Shown here: positions 44,838 to 54,711 of the stretch, in pieces
How the letters are laid out: each line of letters begins with the position of its first letter
How positions within the stretch are numbered: the first letter of the stretch is position 1
Origin: Lentzea alba
Lineage (GTDB): Bacteria; Actinomycetota; Actinomycetes; Mycobacteriales; Pseudonocardiaceae
Direction: 5' to 3'
DNA: 64,000 nucleotides
Assembly (NCBI RefSeq): GCF_011067745.1
Contig: NZ_JAAMPJ010000014.1
Location: 1-64,000, forward strand
The notes under the pieces: generated by a model
What the model saw: the letters and a program-made list of their open reading frames with translations, nothing else
Database searches by the model: none
Told to the model about the DNA's origin: nothing
Made by a program: the position numbers and the translations under genes

Positions 44838-44841
<4 letters not shown>
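43012..44841 (-). CDS. ABC exporter half-transporter 2 (TMD-NBD)
   Basis: A 609-aa type IV ABC exporter subunit: six-helix membrane domain (~25-320) fused to a nucleotide-binding domain with Walker A GINGAGKST, signature LSGGQW, Walker B LLLVLDEPTAALD and H-loop SHRFS; all catalytic residues are intact. Its start overlaps the stop of the paralogous half-transporter gene upstream and its stop overlaps the SDR start (both 4 nt), so the three are translationally coupled. It likely dimerises with its neighbour to export the cluster product or give self-resistance. Confidence 0.95.
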
Positions 44842-46733
<1,892 letters not shown>

Positions 46734-47031
46734 CGGCACCCCTTCATGACCCCGCGGACGGGGCGCGTCATTGGCTCCACATCACGATCACCCTCAGTAT
46801 CACGATCGACAATCGGCCAGGCAAGCGCTTTCCAGTTAGTCGGCGAGTCTGACCGGATCAGTTGAACAGGGCACTTTGTTATCCGTTGTATTCGCGAGGG
46901 ATGCTTCGTCGAAGCGTTTCGCCTGGTCAGCGCGGGAATGTGGCGCGGCGTCATGTCGTCCAAGTGATCTGAATTCACCTCGCGGTAACGCGAGAAATTC
47001 GGAGAAGGTGAGCGATGAGGGGCGATCGATC

Positions 47032-47060
47032 TTGACAGCGTTCAAAGCACCTGGTTACGG
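47032..47060 (+). promoter_or_regulatory. Promoter of the plus-arm biosynthetic operon
   Basis: TTGACA (47032-47037), 17-bp spacer, TTACGG (47055-47060), about 100 bp upstream of the P450 start. The -10 box lies inside the first 21-bp direct repeat, so a bound regulator would directly affect polymerase. Confidence 0.6.
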
Positions 47061-47093
47061 TCGGACATCGTGTGGTTACGTTCAGACACGACG
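47052..47093 (+). repeat. Tandem 21-bp direct repeat (operator candidate)
   Basis: Two adjacent copies, TGGTTACGGTCGGACATCGTG and TGGTTACGTTCAGACACGACG split at 47072/47073, agree at about 16 of 21 positions. The 21-bp period equals two DNA helical turns, as for dimers bound side by side on one face. Confidence 0.6.
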
Positions 47094-47166
47094 CGTCGTG
47101 GACCAAGTGCGCAGTGCAGCGCCGCTTGAATGGTCCTGAACTGCGAAAACTCATGGGGGGAGCCAT

Positions 47167-48420
47167 GTGGACGCTGTCGCGCCGCAGTGCCCGTTCACTG
47201 CTGACGTCACGTCACTCGTCGATCCCGGCCTCTACGGCCGAGGTGCACCACACGCCCTCTGGGCGGAGATGCGCCGCAGTTCGCCGGTAACTCGGCACAC
47301 ACTTCCGGACGGCCGCGAATTCTGGTCGGTCACGTCGTTTCGGGACGCCTCCGAAGTTCTTCAGAATGCCACGGTCTTTTCCTCGCAGCGAGGAACGCTG
47401 CTGGATCAGCTCGGCCGCGGCGATCCGGCCGGTGGAATTCAACTCGTGGTCACCGATCCGCCCCGGCACACCAGCCTGCGAATGCCGTTGCAGCAGGCGC
47501 TCGCGGCAAAACCGGTGACCGGAATGCGCGAACGATTCCGCGAGGTCGTCATTGACGCGCTCGCGCCGCTGGCCGATGGCGGGGGTTATGACCTGGCCGC
47601 ACACATGCGACGACTGGCGATGGGGGTCATGGGCACCCTCATGGACCTGCCGGCCGGGGACTGGGCACGCCTCACCGAACTCAGCGTGGCTTCGATCGCG
47701 CCGGAGGACCCGTTGTTCGGACGGCAGGGCGCGGGCGAATCCTCGCTGGGGGACACCCACCGCGAGCTCCTGGTCTTCTTCCACGACGTCGTGCGCCACC
47801 GGCGAGCGCACCTCGGTGACGATCTCGTCAGCCTGCTCGTCGAGACCGAATGGGACGGTCGTCGGCTGAACCAGCGCGAGGTGGTCTCGAACTGCTACAG
47901 CCTGCTGCTCGGCGGGAACGTGACGATCTCCCAGGTGCCGACGACCACCCTGGCCGACCTCATGGGAACGTCCACACTGGACAGGTGGTCGGCTGACCCG
48001 GCCTTGCTGGGCAGCGGGGTCGAGGAGGCACTGCGCTGGGCCACCCCCAACACGCACTTCCTGCGCTATGCCGTGCAGGACACGGAGTTGCGGGGACAGC
48101 GGATCACCGCCGGCGATGCCGTGGTGGTCTGGCTGGCTTCCGCCAACCGGGACGAGGACGCCTTTCCCGACCCGTTCACCTTCGACGTCCGGCGCCGGCC
48201 GAACAGGCACCTGGCCTTCGGCCTCGGACCGCACTACTGCGTGGGGAACGCGGTCGTCCGGGACGTCCTGAAGCTGTTCTTCGCAGAGTTGTTCAGCCGG
48301 TTCACCGACCTGGAACAGGTCGGGCCCGGGGTGCGGCTGCACTCCCACACGATCTCCGGCTGGGCATCGCTGCCGATCACCGCCGAGCCACGCGTGCCGC
48401 ACCGGCCGGCCGCCTGCTGA
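47167..48420 (+). CDS. Cytochrome P450 (first), atypical I-helix
   Basis: A 417-aa class-I bacterial P450. Heme loop FGLGPHYCVGNAVVRD with the axial cysteine, and K-helix E-x-x-R in VEEALRW. The I-helix oxygen-activation segment reads LLLGGNVTISQVPTT: the usual acidic residue before the Thr (AGxE/DT) is Val, so the proton relay is altered. It lacks its own redox partner here. GTG 47167 has GGGGGGAG upstream; an ATG two bases earlier is out of frame. First gene of the plus operon; it overlaps or abuts the FabG-like gene. Probably oxidises the acyl chain or a late intermediate. Confidence 0.92.
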   Translation: MDAVAPQCPFTADVTSLVDPGLYGRGAPHALWAEMRRSSPVTRHTLPDGREFWSVTSFRDASEVLQNATVFSSQRGTLLDQLGRGDPAGGIQLVVTDPPRHTSLRMPLQQALAAKPVTGMRERFREVVIDALAPLADGGGYDLAAHMRRLAMGVMGTLMDLPAGDWARLTELSVASIAPEDPLFGRQGAGESSLGDTHRELLVFFHDVVRHRRAHLGDDLVSLLVETEWDGRRLNQREVVSNCYSLLLGGNVTISQVPTTTLADLMGTSTLDRWSADPALLGSGVEEALRWATPNTHFLRYAVQDTELRGQRITAGDAVVVWLASANRDEDAFPDPFTFDVRRRPNRHLAFGLGPHYCVGNAVVRDVLKLFFAELFSRFTDLEQVGPGVRLHSHTISGWASLPITAEPRVPHRPAAC

Positions 48421-48446
48421 TGACGCTGACGACAGGAGAACGAAAC

Positions 48447-49151
48447 GTGGGGCGCTCCGCACTGGTCACGGGAGGCAATCGAGGGATCGGCCTGGCGATC
48501 GCGCGGCGGCTCGCCGCCGGGGGCGACAGCGTCACGGTCACCTCGCGGTCGGGCGAACCGGTCGAGGGTGTGTCCGTGGTGCCGTGCGACGTGCGGGACG
48601 TGGCCTCCGTCGAGGCCGCCTTCGCGTCCGTGGAAAAGGACCAGGGACCGGTCGAGGTGCTGGTCGCCAACGCCGGGATCACGTCGGACCGGATGTTCGC
48701 CGCGCTGAAGGACGAGGTGTTCACGGACGTGGTGGACACGAACCTGACCGGCGCCTACCGGGTCGCGAAGCGGGCCGTGCGCGGCATGATGCGGGCCCGC
48801 CAGGGTCGGATGATCTTCATCTCCTCCGTCGTGGGGCTGTACGGGTGGCCCGGGCAGGCGAACTACGCGGCCTCGAAGGCGGGGCTCGTCGGGCTCGCCA
48901 GGTCACTCGCGCGTGAGCTCGGCCCGCTGGGGATCACCGCCAACGTGGTGGCCCCCGGACTGGTCGACACCGACATGGCCGCGGTGCTCTCGCAAGAGCG
49001 CGAGGCCGCGATCCTCGGGACGGTGCCGCTCGGCAGGAAAGCGGACGCGGACGAGGTCGCCGCGGTGGTGGCCTTCCTCGCCGGGCCGGACGCGGCCTAC
49101 CTCACCGGCGCCGTGATCCCTGTCGACGGCGGACTCGGAATGGGTCACTGA
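48447..49151 (+). CDS. FabG-like 3-oxoacyl-ACP reductase (SDR)
   Basis: A 234-aa SDR. Starts GRSALVTGGNRGIGLAIARRL; catalytic Ser in ISSVVGLYG, YxxxK in NYAASKAG, and the C-terminal substrate loop PDAAYLTGAVIPVDGGLGMG of FabG proteins, NADPH-type. It reduces beta-keto or related acyl-ACP intermediates. GTG 48447 is chosen for AGGAGA 7 nt upstream and because family members begin at this point; ATG 48420, overlapping the P450 stop as TGATG, is in frame and would add 9 residues. It sits next to the cluster's own ACP, so carrier-bound acyl chains are the likely substrate. Confidence 0.92.
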   Translation: MGRSALVTGGNRGIGLAIARRLAAGGDSVTVTSRSGEPVEGVSVVPCDVRDVASVEAAFASVEKDQGPVEVLVANAGITSDRMFAALKDEVFTDVVDTNLTGAYRVAKRAVRGMMRARQGRMIFISSVVGLYGWPGQANYAASKAGLVGLARSLARELGPLGITANVVAPGLVDTDMAAVLSQEREAAILGTVPLGRKADADEVAAVVAFLAGPDAAYLTGAVIPVDGGLGMGH

Positions 49152-49196
49152 TCACCGGTCTGTCCCCCTGCACACGAACCAACTTGGGAGATGCAC

Positions 49197-49457
49197 ATGA
49201 CGTCGGCCGCATTCGACGAGGCTGAGTTCCGCACCTGGCTCATCGACCGCATCGCGACGGTCCTGAAACGAGATCCGTCCGCCATCGACGCGGACACCCC
49301 GCTGGTCGACTACGGCGTCGACTCGCTCTACGCGCTGGCCATCGTGGACGACATCGAGAACCACCTCGGTGTCGCCGTCGAGGCCACGATGATGTGGGAC
49401 TACCCGTCCGTGGCAGCACTGGCGTCAGCGCTCGCCGACCAGCTCACCGCCCACTGA
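49197..49457 (+). CDS. Free-standing acyl carrier protein
   Basis: An 86-aa ACP; the phosphopantetheine attachment serine is S43 in YGVDSLYALAI, inside the usual four-helix frame (FRTWLIDRIATVL; DDIENHLGVAVEATMMWDYPSVAALASAL). It carries the growing or tailored acyl chain as a thioester. GGGAG lies 6 nt before ATG 49197; ATG 49191 abuts that site and is unlikely. It lies between the FabG-like and FAAL genes. No phosphopantetheinyl transferase is encoded in the window, so activation relies on the host. Confidence 0.95.
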   Translation: MTSAAFDEAEFRTWLIDRIATVLKRDPSAIDADTPLVDYGVDSLYALAIVDDIENHLGVAVEATMMWDYPSVAALASALADQLTAH

Positions 49458-49502
49458 TCCGCCGACGGCCACGCCGTGCTTCAGCCGAAGGGCGCCTCAC
49501 CG

Positions 49503-51275
49503 ATGAACCCACGGGTCGGCTCGGTCCGACACCTCGCCGACGTGGTCCACGAGCACGCGGCGACCACGCCGACGGGCCTTGCCATCGCGCACGTGACCGA
49601 CGCGACCGCGGACGGCTCGGTGCACGAACTCACCTACCAGGAACTGGATCTGGCGGCACGCAGGGTCGCCGGCGTGCTGGCGCTCGCGTGCCGGCCCGGC
49701 GACCGGGCCCTGTTGCTGTACCCCGACGGTGCCGACTTCGCCGCGGCGTTCCTCGGATGTCTCTACGCGGGCGTCGTCGCGGTGCCGTCACCGTTGCCCG
49801 GCAGTTACCGGCACCAGCAACGGCGGGTCGCGGCGATCGCCGCCGACGCCGAGCCCGCCGCGGTGCTGACCGCCGAGGCGACTCGGGCCGAGGTGTCGAC
49901 CTTCATGGACGCGGCCGGACTCCAACAGACCGCGTTCGTCGTCACCTCGGCACTCGACGCTCCGCCGGTGGACGACCCGATCCCCACCGGGCCGGATTCC
50001 CTGGCCCTGCTGCAGTACACGTCGGGCTCCACCGGCACGCCCAAGGGGGTGATGCTGACCCAGGCCAACATCGCCGAGAACGCGGCGATGCTCGTGTCCA
50101 ACTTCCGGATGAGCGCCACCACCAAGTTCGGCGCCTGGATACCCCACTACCACGACATGGGGCTGATGGGCCTGATCCTCCCGGCGTGGTACGTCGGGAG
50201 CTCCGCGACGATCATGAGTCCGACCGCGTTCCTGAGGCGCCCCGTCCGCTGGCTGGAGGTCGTGGACGAACACGACCTCGACTGGTCCGCGGCGCCCAAC
50301 TTCGCCTACGACCTCTGCGCCCGCATGGTCACCGACGACCAACTCGACGGGCTGGACCTCTCGCGATGGCGTTACGCGGCGAACGGCTCGGAGCGGGTTC
50401 AGGCCGGCACCCTCGACGCGTTCGCCGAGCGGTTCGCCCCGGCCGGTTTCCGCCGGGAGGCGCTCAATCCCTGCTACGGCCTGGCCGAGGCCACGGTCTT
50501 CGTCTCAGGAACGGGATGCCGCCCGCCGGTGATCCGCCGGGTCGACGAAGCGGCTCTGGGCGCCGGGACCATGACCCCGGCGAACGTCCCCGTCCCGACC
50601 CCGGCCACCCGTGACCTGGTCAGCTGCGGGATCGTCCGGGACCTCGACGCCCTGGTCGTCGATCCCGAGGACGGCACCGTGCTGCCGCGGGGACGAGTCG
50701 GTGAACTGTGGCTGCGCGGGTCGAGCGTCGGTGCCGGCTACTGGCGCAACCCCGAGGAGACGGAGCGGGTCTTCAACGGGACCACGGCCGACGGCCGCTC
50801 CGGATACCTGCGCACGGGCGACCTCGCGGTGATCGACCACGACGACGAGCTCTACGTCACCGGCCGCATCAAGGAACTGATCATCGTCCGCGGACGCAAC
50901 ATCTACCCGCAGGACATCGAGCACACCATCCGCGAGGAAATACCCGATTTCCGCGGGCTTTTCGGCGCGGCGTTCGGGGTGAGCAGCCACGCGGGCGACG
51001 AGATGATCGCGGTGGTGCACGAGGTCAGGCCGGGGCTGAAGGAGGAGCAGCTCGCCCAGATCGGCGGTGCCGTCAAACTGACGGTCGCCCGCGAGATCGG
51101 CGTCCTCGCCGCGGCCGTCCAACTCGTTCGCCGAGGCTCGGTGGAGCGCACCACCAGTGGAAAGGTCCAGCGGCTGGCCATCCGCGACGCCTTTCTGCGC
51201 GGTCAGCACAAGGCGCTGTGGTCCGCCGTCGATCCCGAGGTCGCGCTGACCGACGAAGACAGGCGCGGATCATGA
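49503..51275 (+). CDS. Fatty acyl-AMP ligase (FAAL)
   Basis: A 590-aa ANL enzyme of the FAAL group. P-loop [16 protein letters not shown] (~178), FAAL-typical IPHYHDMGLMGLILPA and SAAPNFAYDLCARM, adenine motif YGLAEATVF, hinge TGRIKELIIVRGRNIYPQDIE and C-terminal TTSGKVQR. FAALs adenylate a free fatty acid and hand it to an ACP rather than to CoA; the gene next door encodes that ACP. Chain length cannot be read from the sequence. ATG 49503 is preferred (GAAGGGCG upstream) over GTG 49476. The stop overlaps the next start (ATGA). Confidence 0.95.
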   Translation: MNPRVGSVRHLADVVHEHAATTPTGLAIAHVTDATADGSVHELTYQELDLAARRVAGVLALACRPGDRALLLYPDGADFAAAFLGCLYAGVVAVPSPLPGSYRHQQRRVAAIAADAEPAAVLTAEATRAEVSTFMDAAGLQQTAFVVTSALDAPPVDDPIPTGPDSLALLQYTSGSTGTPKGVMLTQANIAENAAMLVSNFRMSATTKFGAWIPHYHDMGLMGLILPAWYVGSSATIMSPTAFLRRPVRWLEVVDEHDLDWSAAPNFAYDLCARMVTDDQLDGLDLSRWRYAANGSERVQAGTLDAFAERFAPAGFRREALNPCYGLAEATVFVSGTGCRPPVIRRVDEAALGAGTMTPANVPVPTPATRDLVSCGIVRDLDALVVDPEDGTVLPRGRVGELWLRGSSVGAGYWRNPEETERVFNGTTADGRSGYLRTGDLAVIDHDDELYVTGRIKELIIVRGRNIYPQDIEHTIREEIPDFRGLFGAAFGVSSHAGDEMIAVVHEVRPGLKEEQLAQIGGAVKLTVAREIGVLAAAVQLVRRGSVERTTSGKVQRLAIRDAFLRGQHKALWSAVDPEVALTDEDRRGS

Positions 51276-52975
51276 CCTGGACGCCGAGCGCCCGGCTCGG
51301 GCGGATCGAGGCGGCGATCGAGGAGGCGTCCCGTCCGGGCGGAGCGTTGTGCCCGGACACGCTGCTGTCACTGGACGAAAAGGAGGTGTTTCCCTCCGCC
51401 GCCGCGGCGTTCCTCGACGAGCTGGAGATCCATCGCCTCTACGTCGACCGCCGCAACGGAGGCGAGCTCGACCACCTCTTCGACCTCACGAGCCTCGTGC
51501 GGTTGCTCGCCCGGCGGGACCTCACCCTGGCCGTCGGCCATCCGAAGACGTTTCTCGGGGCCGCCTCGGTCTGGCTCGGTGGCGACAGCGGGCAGCGGCG
51601 CCGGTTGGCCGAACGGATCAACCGTCGCGCGATCGTCTCGTGGGGCCTGACCGAACGCGCGCACGGCGCCGACCTGCTTTCCGGCGAGCTCACGGCGACA
51701 CCGACCGATCAGGGCTGGGCGCTCACCGGCGAGAAGTGGTTGATCAACAACGCGACCCGCGGAGATCTGGTCAGTGTGCTCGCGCGGACGCGCCCGGAGG
51801 GCGGACCTCGGGGCTTCAGCGTGATTCTGTTCGACAAGGAGCGCGCTGATCCGCACAGCTGGACCTCGACGCCGAAGCTGCCGACGCACGGCATCCGGGG
51901 CGCGGACATCAGCGGCATCGCGTTCCACGAGACCGCTGTCGACGCCGAGGCCGTGATCGGACCGCTCGGTTCTGGCGTCGAAACCACGCTGAAGGCGCTG
52001 CAGCTGACCCGCACGATGTGCTGCGGCTTGTCGTTGGGCGCGCTCGACCACGCGTTGGCGCTCGGCCGGCGGTTCCTGCGCGAGCGGCGGCTGTACGGCA
52101 GGACGCTCGCGGACCTGCCGAATCTTCAGCGGGAACTCGGGCGAAGCATCGCGGCACTGCACACGGCGGAGGCTGTCAGCCTCGCCGCGGCCAGCACCGC
52201 GGGCAACGCCCCGGACGAGCTGTCGCTGATCTCCGCGGTGGCCAAGGCACTGGTGCCGGAGATGTGCCAGGAAGCGATCTCCAGGATCGGGGAACTGCTC
52301 GGGCTCAGGGGCTTTCTGACCGCGAACGAGCCGTACCGGGCCTTTCAGAAGCTCGACCGCGATCACCGCATCGTCAGCATCTTCGACGGAAGCACAGCGG
52401 TGTGCCGGAACCTGACAGTCGAGCACTTCCCCGTCCTGACCAGGGCGAGGCTGACGCCGGACGGCCGCTCGGGCCTGTTCGGCACACCGTCCCAGCCGTG
52501 GGATCCGAGCCGGCTGCGGCTGCTCGCACGCTCCTGCTGGCTGGTGCCGGCGATGGCGGCGGACTGCGACGTCCTCGCCGCACAGGCAGCCGCGGGGGAA
52601 GTGCCGGCGGCTGCCGCGAAGCTCGCGGCCGCGGCTCTGCGCAGCCTGCGACGAGTGCTGGGGGAGATGGCCGACATCGATCGAGGACCACGACAGGTTC
52701 CTCAGGAAGCCTTCGACATCGCACGAGACTTCGAGCTGTGCACGGCCGCGGCGGCCGTCTGTCGCCTGTGGACAGAAGGGGCAGCGACGAGCAAGGACCT
52801 GAGGCTGTGGCAGGACGGCCTGTGGCTGACCGCGGCGCTCACGTTGATCGTCGAACGGCTCCCGTCGCGGGACACGGGCGAGCGGCGCGATGTTTTCGGC
52901 GTGCTCGGCCGGCTCGCGCTCCAGGACGGTGGCCACGAGGCACTGTCGATCTTCCCTCGCGGAGAGGTGCGATGA
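51272..52975 (+). CDS. Acyl-CoA/acyl-ACP dehydrogenase-like flavoprotein 1
   Basis: A 567-aa ACAD-fold protein, longer than the usual ~380-400 aa because of a C-terminal extension (~400-567). Flavin-binding features SWGLTERAHGADLLSGELTA and EKWLINNATRGD; helical domain with RRLYGRTLADLPNLQRELG; C-terminal core YRAFQKLDRDHRIVSIFDGSTAVCRN, where the common catalytic E of (Y/F)EGT is Asp. It would form alpha,beta (or more distal) double bonds in the ACP-bound chain. Coupled to FAAL and to the second ACAD gene by 4-nt overlaps, indicating a functional pair. Confidence 0.88.
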   Translation: MTWTPSARLGRIEAAIEEASRPGGALCPDTLLSLDEKEVFPSAAAAFLDELEIHRLYVDRRNGGELDHLFDLTSLVRLLARRDLTLAVGHPKTFLGAASVWLGGDSGQRRRLAERINRRAIVSWGLTERAHGADLLSGELTATPTDQGWALTGEKWLINNATRGDLVSVLARTRPEGGPRGFSVILFDKERADPHSWTSTPKLPTHGIRGADISGIAFHETAVDAEAVIGPLGSGVETTLKALQLTRTMCCGLSLGALDHALALGRRFLRERRLYGRTLADLPNLQRELGRSIAALHTAEAVSLAAASTAGNAPDELSLISAVAKALVPEMCQEAISRIGELLGLRGFLTANEPYRAFQKLDRDHRIVSIFDGSTAVCRNLTVEHFPVLTRARLTPDGRSGLFGTPSQPWDPSRLRLLARSCWLVPAMAADCDVLAAQAAAGEVPAAAAKLAAAALRSLRRVLGEMADIDRGPRQVPQEAFDIARDFELCTAAAAVCRLWTEGAATSKDLRLWQDGLWLTAALTLIVERLPSRDTGERRDVFGVLGRLALQDGGHEALSIFPRGEVR

Positions 52976-54684
52976 CGCCGCCACCACGGGCCGATCGGCA
53001 GCACGAGCTCGAACAGCTGCTCGGCGATCCCTTCGACGCCACAAACCCGTTGGGGTTCACGAACATCCTGGCCGCCGACGAGGCGGGGTCCATGTTCGCC
53101 GCCGGGGAGCAGGCACTGACCCGGTGGGGGCTGAACCTGGAGTTCGTCCCGACCGAACTCGGTGGACGGCTCAGCCGGCTGGACGACCTGGTCGAGATCA
53201 TGCGATCGGTCTACCGCCGCGACCCGTGCCTGGGTCTCGGCTACGGCGCGAGCTCCTTCATCGCCGGTGTCAACATCTGGGCGGCCGGCAGCGCCGAACA
53301 ACGCCGGCGCGCGGCGGACCTGCTCGCCGCGGGCCGGCGCATCTCCGTGGCGTACCACGAGTTGGCTCACGGCAACGACATGGCGGAAACCGAATGCCGC
53401 GCCGACGTCGACGGCGGCGAACTTCGCCTCAACGGCCGGAAAGAAGTGGTGACGAACCTCGAACGCAGCGAAGCGTTCGTGCTGTTCGCACGCACCAGTG
53501 CCAAGGCGGGAGCCAGAAGCCACTCCCAGCTCTTCGTCGACAAGGCAGAACTGCACCCCGCTGGCTCGAGGTACCTGCCGCGGTTCCACACCGCCGGAAT
53601 GCGCGGAGTCGAACTCGGCGGCATCGAGTTCGACGACTGCCGGGTGCCGGCCTCGACGCTGATGGGCACACCGGGAACAGGTCTGGAAAACGCCCTGCGG
53701 TCGTTTCAGGTGACCCGCACGACCCTGGTGGCCATGTTCAACGGTGTGCTCGACACCGGCATCCGCACGGCACTGCGGCACACGACGCGCCGCCGCCTCT
53801 ACGGCGGTTCCGCGATCGACCTGCCCCACGTCCGCGCGGTGATCGCGGGAGCCCGCGCGGACCTGCTCGCGGCCGACTGCTTCGCCGCGGTGGCGGCACG
53901 GGCGCTGCACGTCGTCCCCGAAGAAGCCGCGATCTACGCCCAGGCCGTGAAGTTCTTCGTGCCGAAGATCCTCATCGACGCGATGAACGACCTCGCCGGA
54001 GTGCTCGGCGCGCACTTCTACCTGCGCGACGGAGAAGCGGCGATCTTCCAGAAGCTGCTGCGGGACATCCAGCCCGCGGGGTTCGGGCACGCCGCCCGTG
54101 CCGCCTGCCAGGTCTCGTTGTTCCCGCGGCTACCACTGCTGGCCCGCCGGAGCTGGTCCCAGCCGCGGACGTTGCCCGACAACGTCTTCGCGCCGGATGC
54201 CGAGCTGCCGCCGTTCGACTTCGCCGCCCTCGGCGTCGGCCTGACCGGACAGGAGAGCCTGGCGACCTCGCTCGCCCTGGGACTTGCGGAGGTCCGCAGC
54301 GACGGCGTCGTGAGCGGACTGGTCGAGAACGCGGAGTACTTCGTCGCCGAACTCGCTGCGCTCACCAGGCGGTGTGAGGGCCTCGACATCGCGGGTCTCG
54401 GCATTGCCGCCGACCCCGCGGTCTACGAGTTCGTCGAGCGTTATGCCCGCGTGCTGGTGGCGAGCGCGTGCTTCGAGACGTGGCGTCGCTCGCGGAACGC
54501 GAACAGCGCGTCGTTCACGGCGGACGCGCGCTGGCCCGCGGCGGTCCTGCACCGGTTGCGCGCCGCCGCCGAGGTCCGGCCGCGGAGTCTTCCCCCGGAC
54601 CTGACCGGCTTTCTCGTGGAAGAGGCCATGTCCCGCCTGCGTTCTGGACGGGGTTTCGGACTCGCCGCGCCTTCCCATCTCTGA
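52972..54684 (+). CDS. Acyl-CoA/acyl-ACP dehydrogenase-like flavoprotein 2
   Basis: A 570-aa paralogue-like ACAD. VAYHELAHGNDMAETECRA and the NGRKEVVTNLERSE region match the ACAD beta-domain; FQVTRTTLVAMFNGVLDTGIRTALRHTTRRRLYGGS matches the dimer helix. The place of the (E)GT catalytic loop reads QKLLRDIQPAGFGHAAR, with no Glu, so catalysis would depend on another base or the protein may act as partner of dehydrogenase 1. The C-terminal ~170 residues are additional, as in protein 1. Pairs of ACADs with FAAL and ACP install dienoyl tails in ramoplanin/enduracidin pathways, a precedent for this set. Confidence 0.85.
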   Translation: MTPPPRADRQHELEQLLGDPFDATNPLGFTNILAADEAGSMFAAGEQALTRWGLNLEFVPTELGGRLSRLDDLVEIMRSVYRRDPCLGLGYGASSFIAGVNIWAAGSAEQRRRAADLLAAGRRISVAYHELAHGNDMAETECRADVDGGELRLNGRKEVVTNLERSEAFVLFARTSAKAGARSHSQLFVDKAELHPAGSRYLPRFHTAGMRGVELGGIEFDDCRVPASTLMGTPGTGLENALRSFQVTRTTLVAMFNGVLDTGIRTALRHTTRRRLYGGSAIDLPHVRAVIAGARADLLAADCFAAVAARALHVVPEEAAIYAQAVKFFVPKILIDAMNDLAGVLGAHFYLRDGEAAIFQKLLRDIQPAGFGHAARAACQVSLFPRLPLLARRSWSQPRTLPDNVFAPDAELPPFDFAALGVGLTGQESLATSLALGLAEVRSDGVVSGLVENAEYFVAELAALTRRCEGLDIAGLGIAADPAVYEFVERYARVLVASACFETWRRSRNANSASFTADARWPAAVLHRLRAAAEVRPRSLPPDLTGFLVEEAMSRLRSGRGFGLAAPSHL

Positions 54685-54711
54685 TCGCCCGACCTGTTCA
54701 CGAGGAGAAGA

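Larger units (their letters stand above)
46734..47166. promoter_or_regulatory. Divergent control region of the biosynthetic cluster
   Basis: A 433-bp gap between the two arms with lower GC than its flanks and no credible gene. It holds an inverted repeat CTCGCG-GTAA-CGCGAG (46979-46994), a promoter TTGACA-N17-TTACGG (47032-47060), a tandem 21-bp direct repeat (47052-47072 and 47073-47093) and a perfect 14-bp palindrome CACGACGCGTCGTG (47087-47100). The minus-arm promoter is not clearly visible. Confidence 0.7.

Noticed and set aside
46836-47139. Small genes in the divergent region of the biosynthetic cluster
   Set aside because: Several short frames exist on both strands, but none has a ribosome site or recognisable family and they overlap the promoter and repeats.
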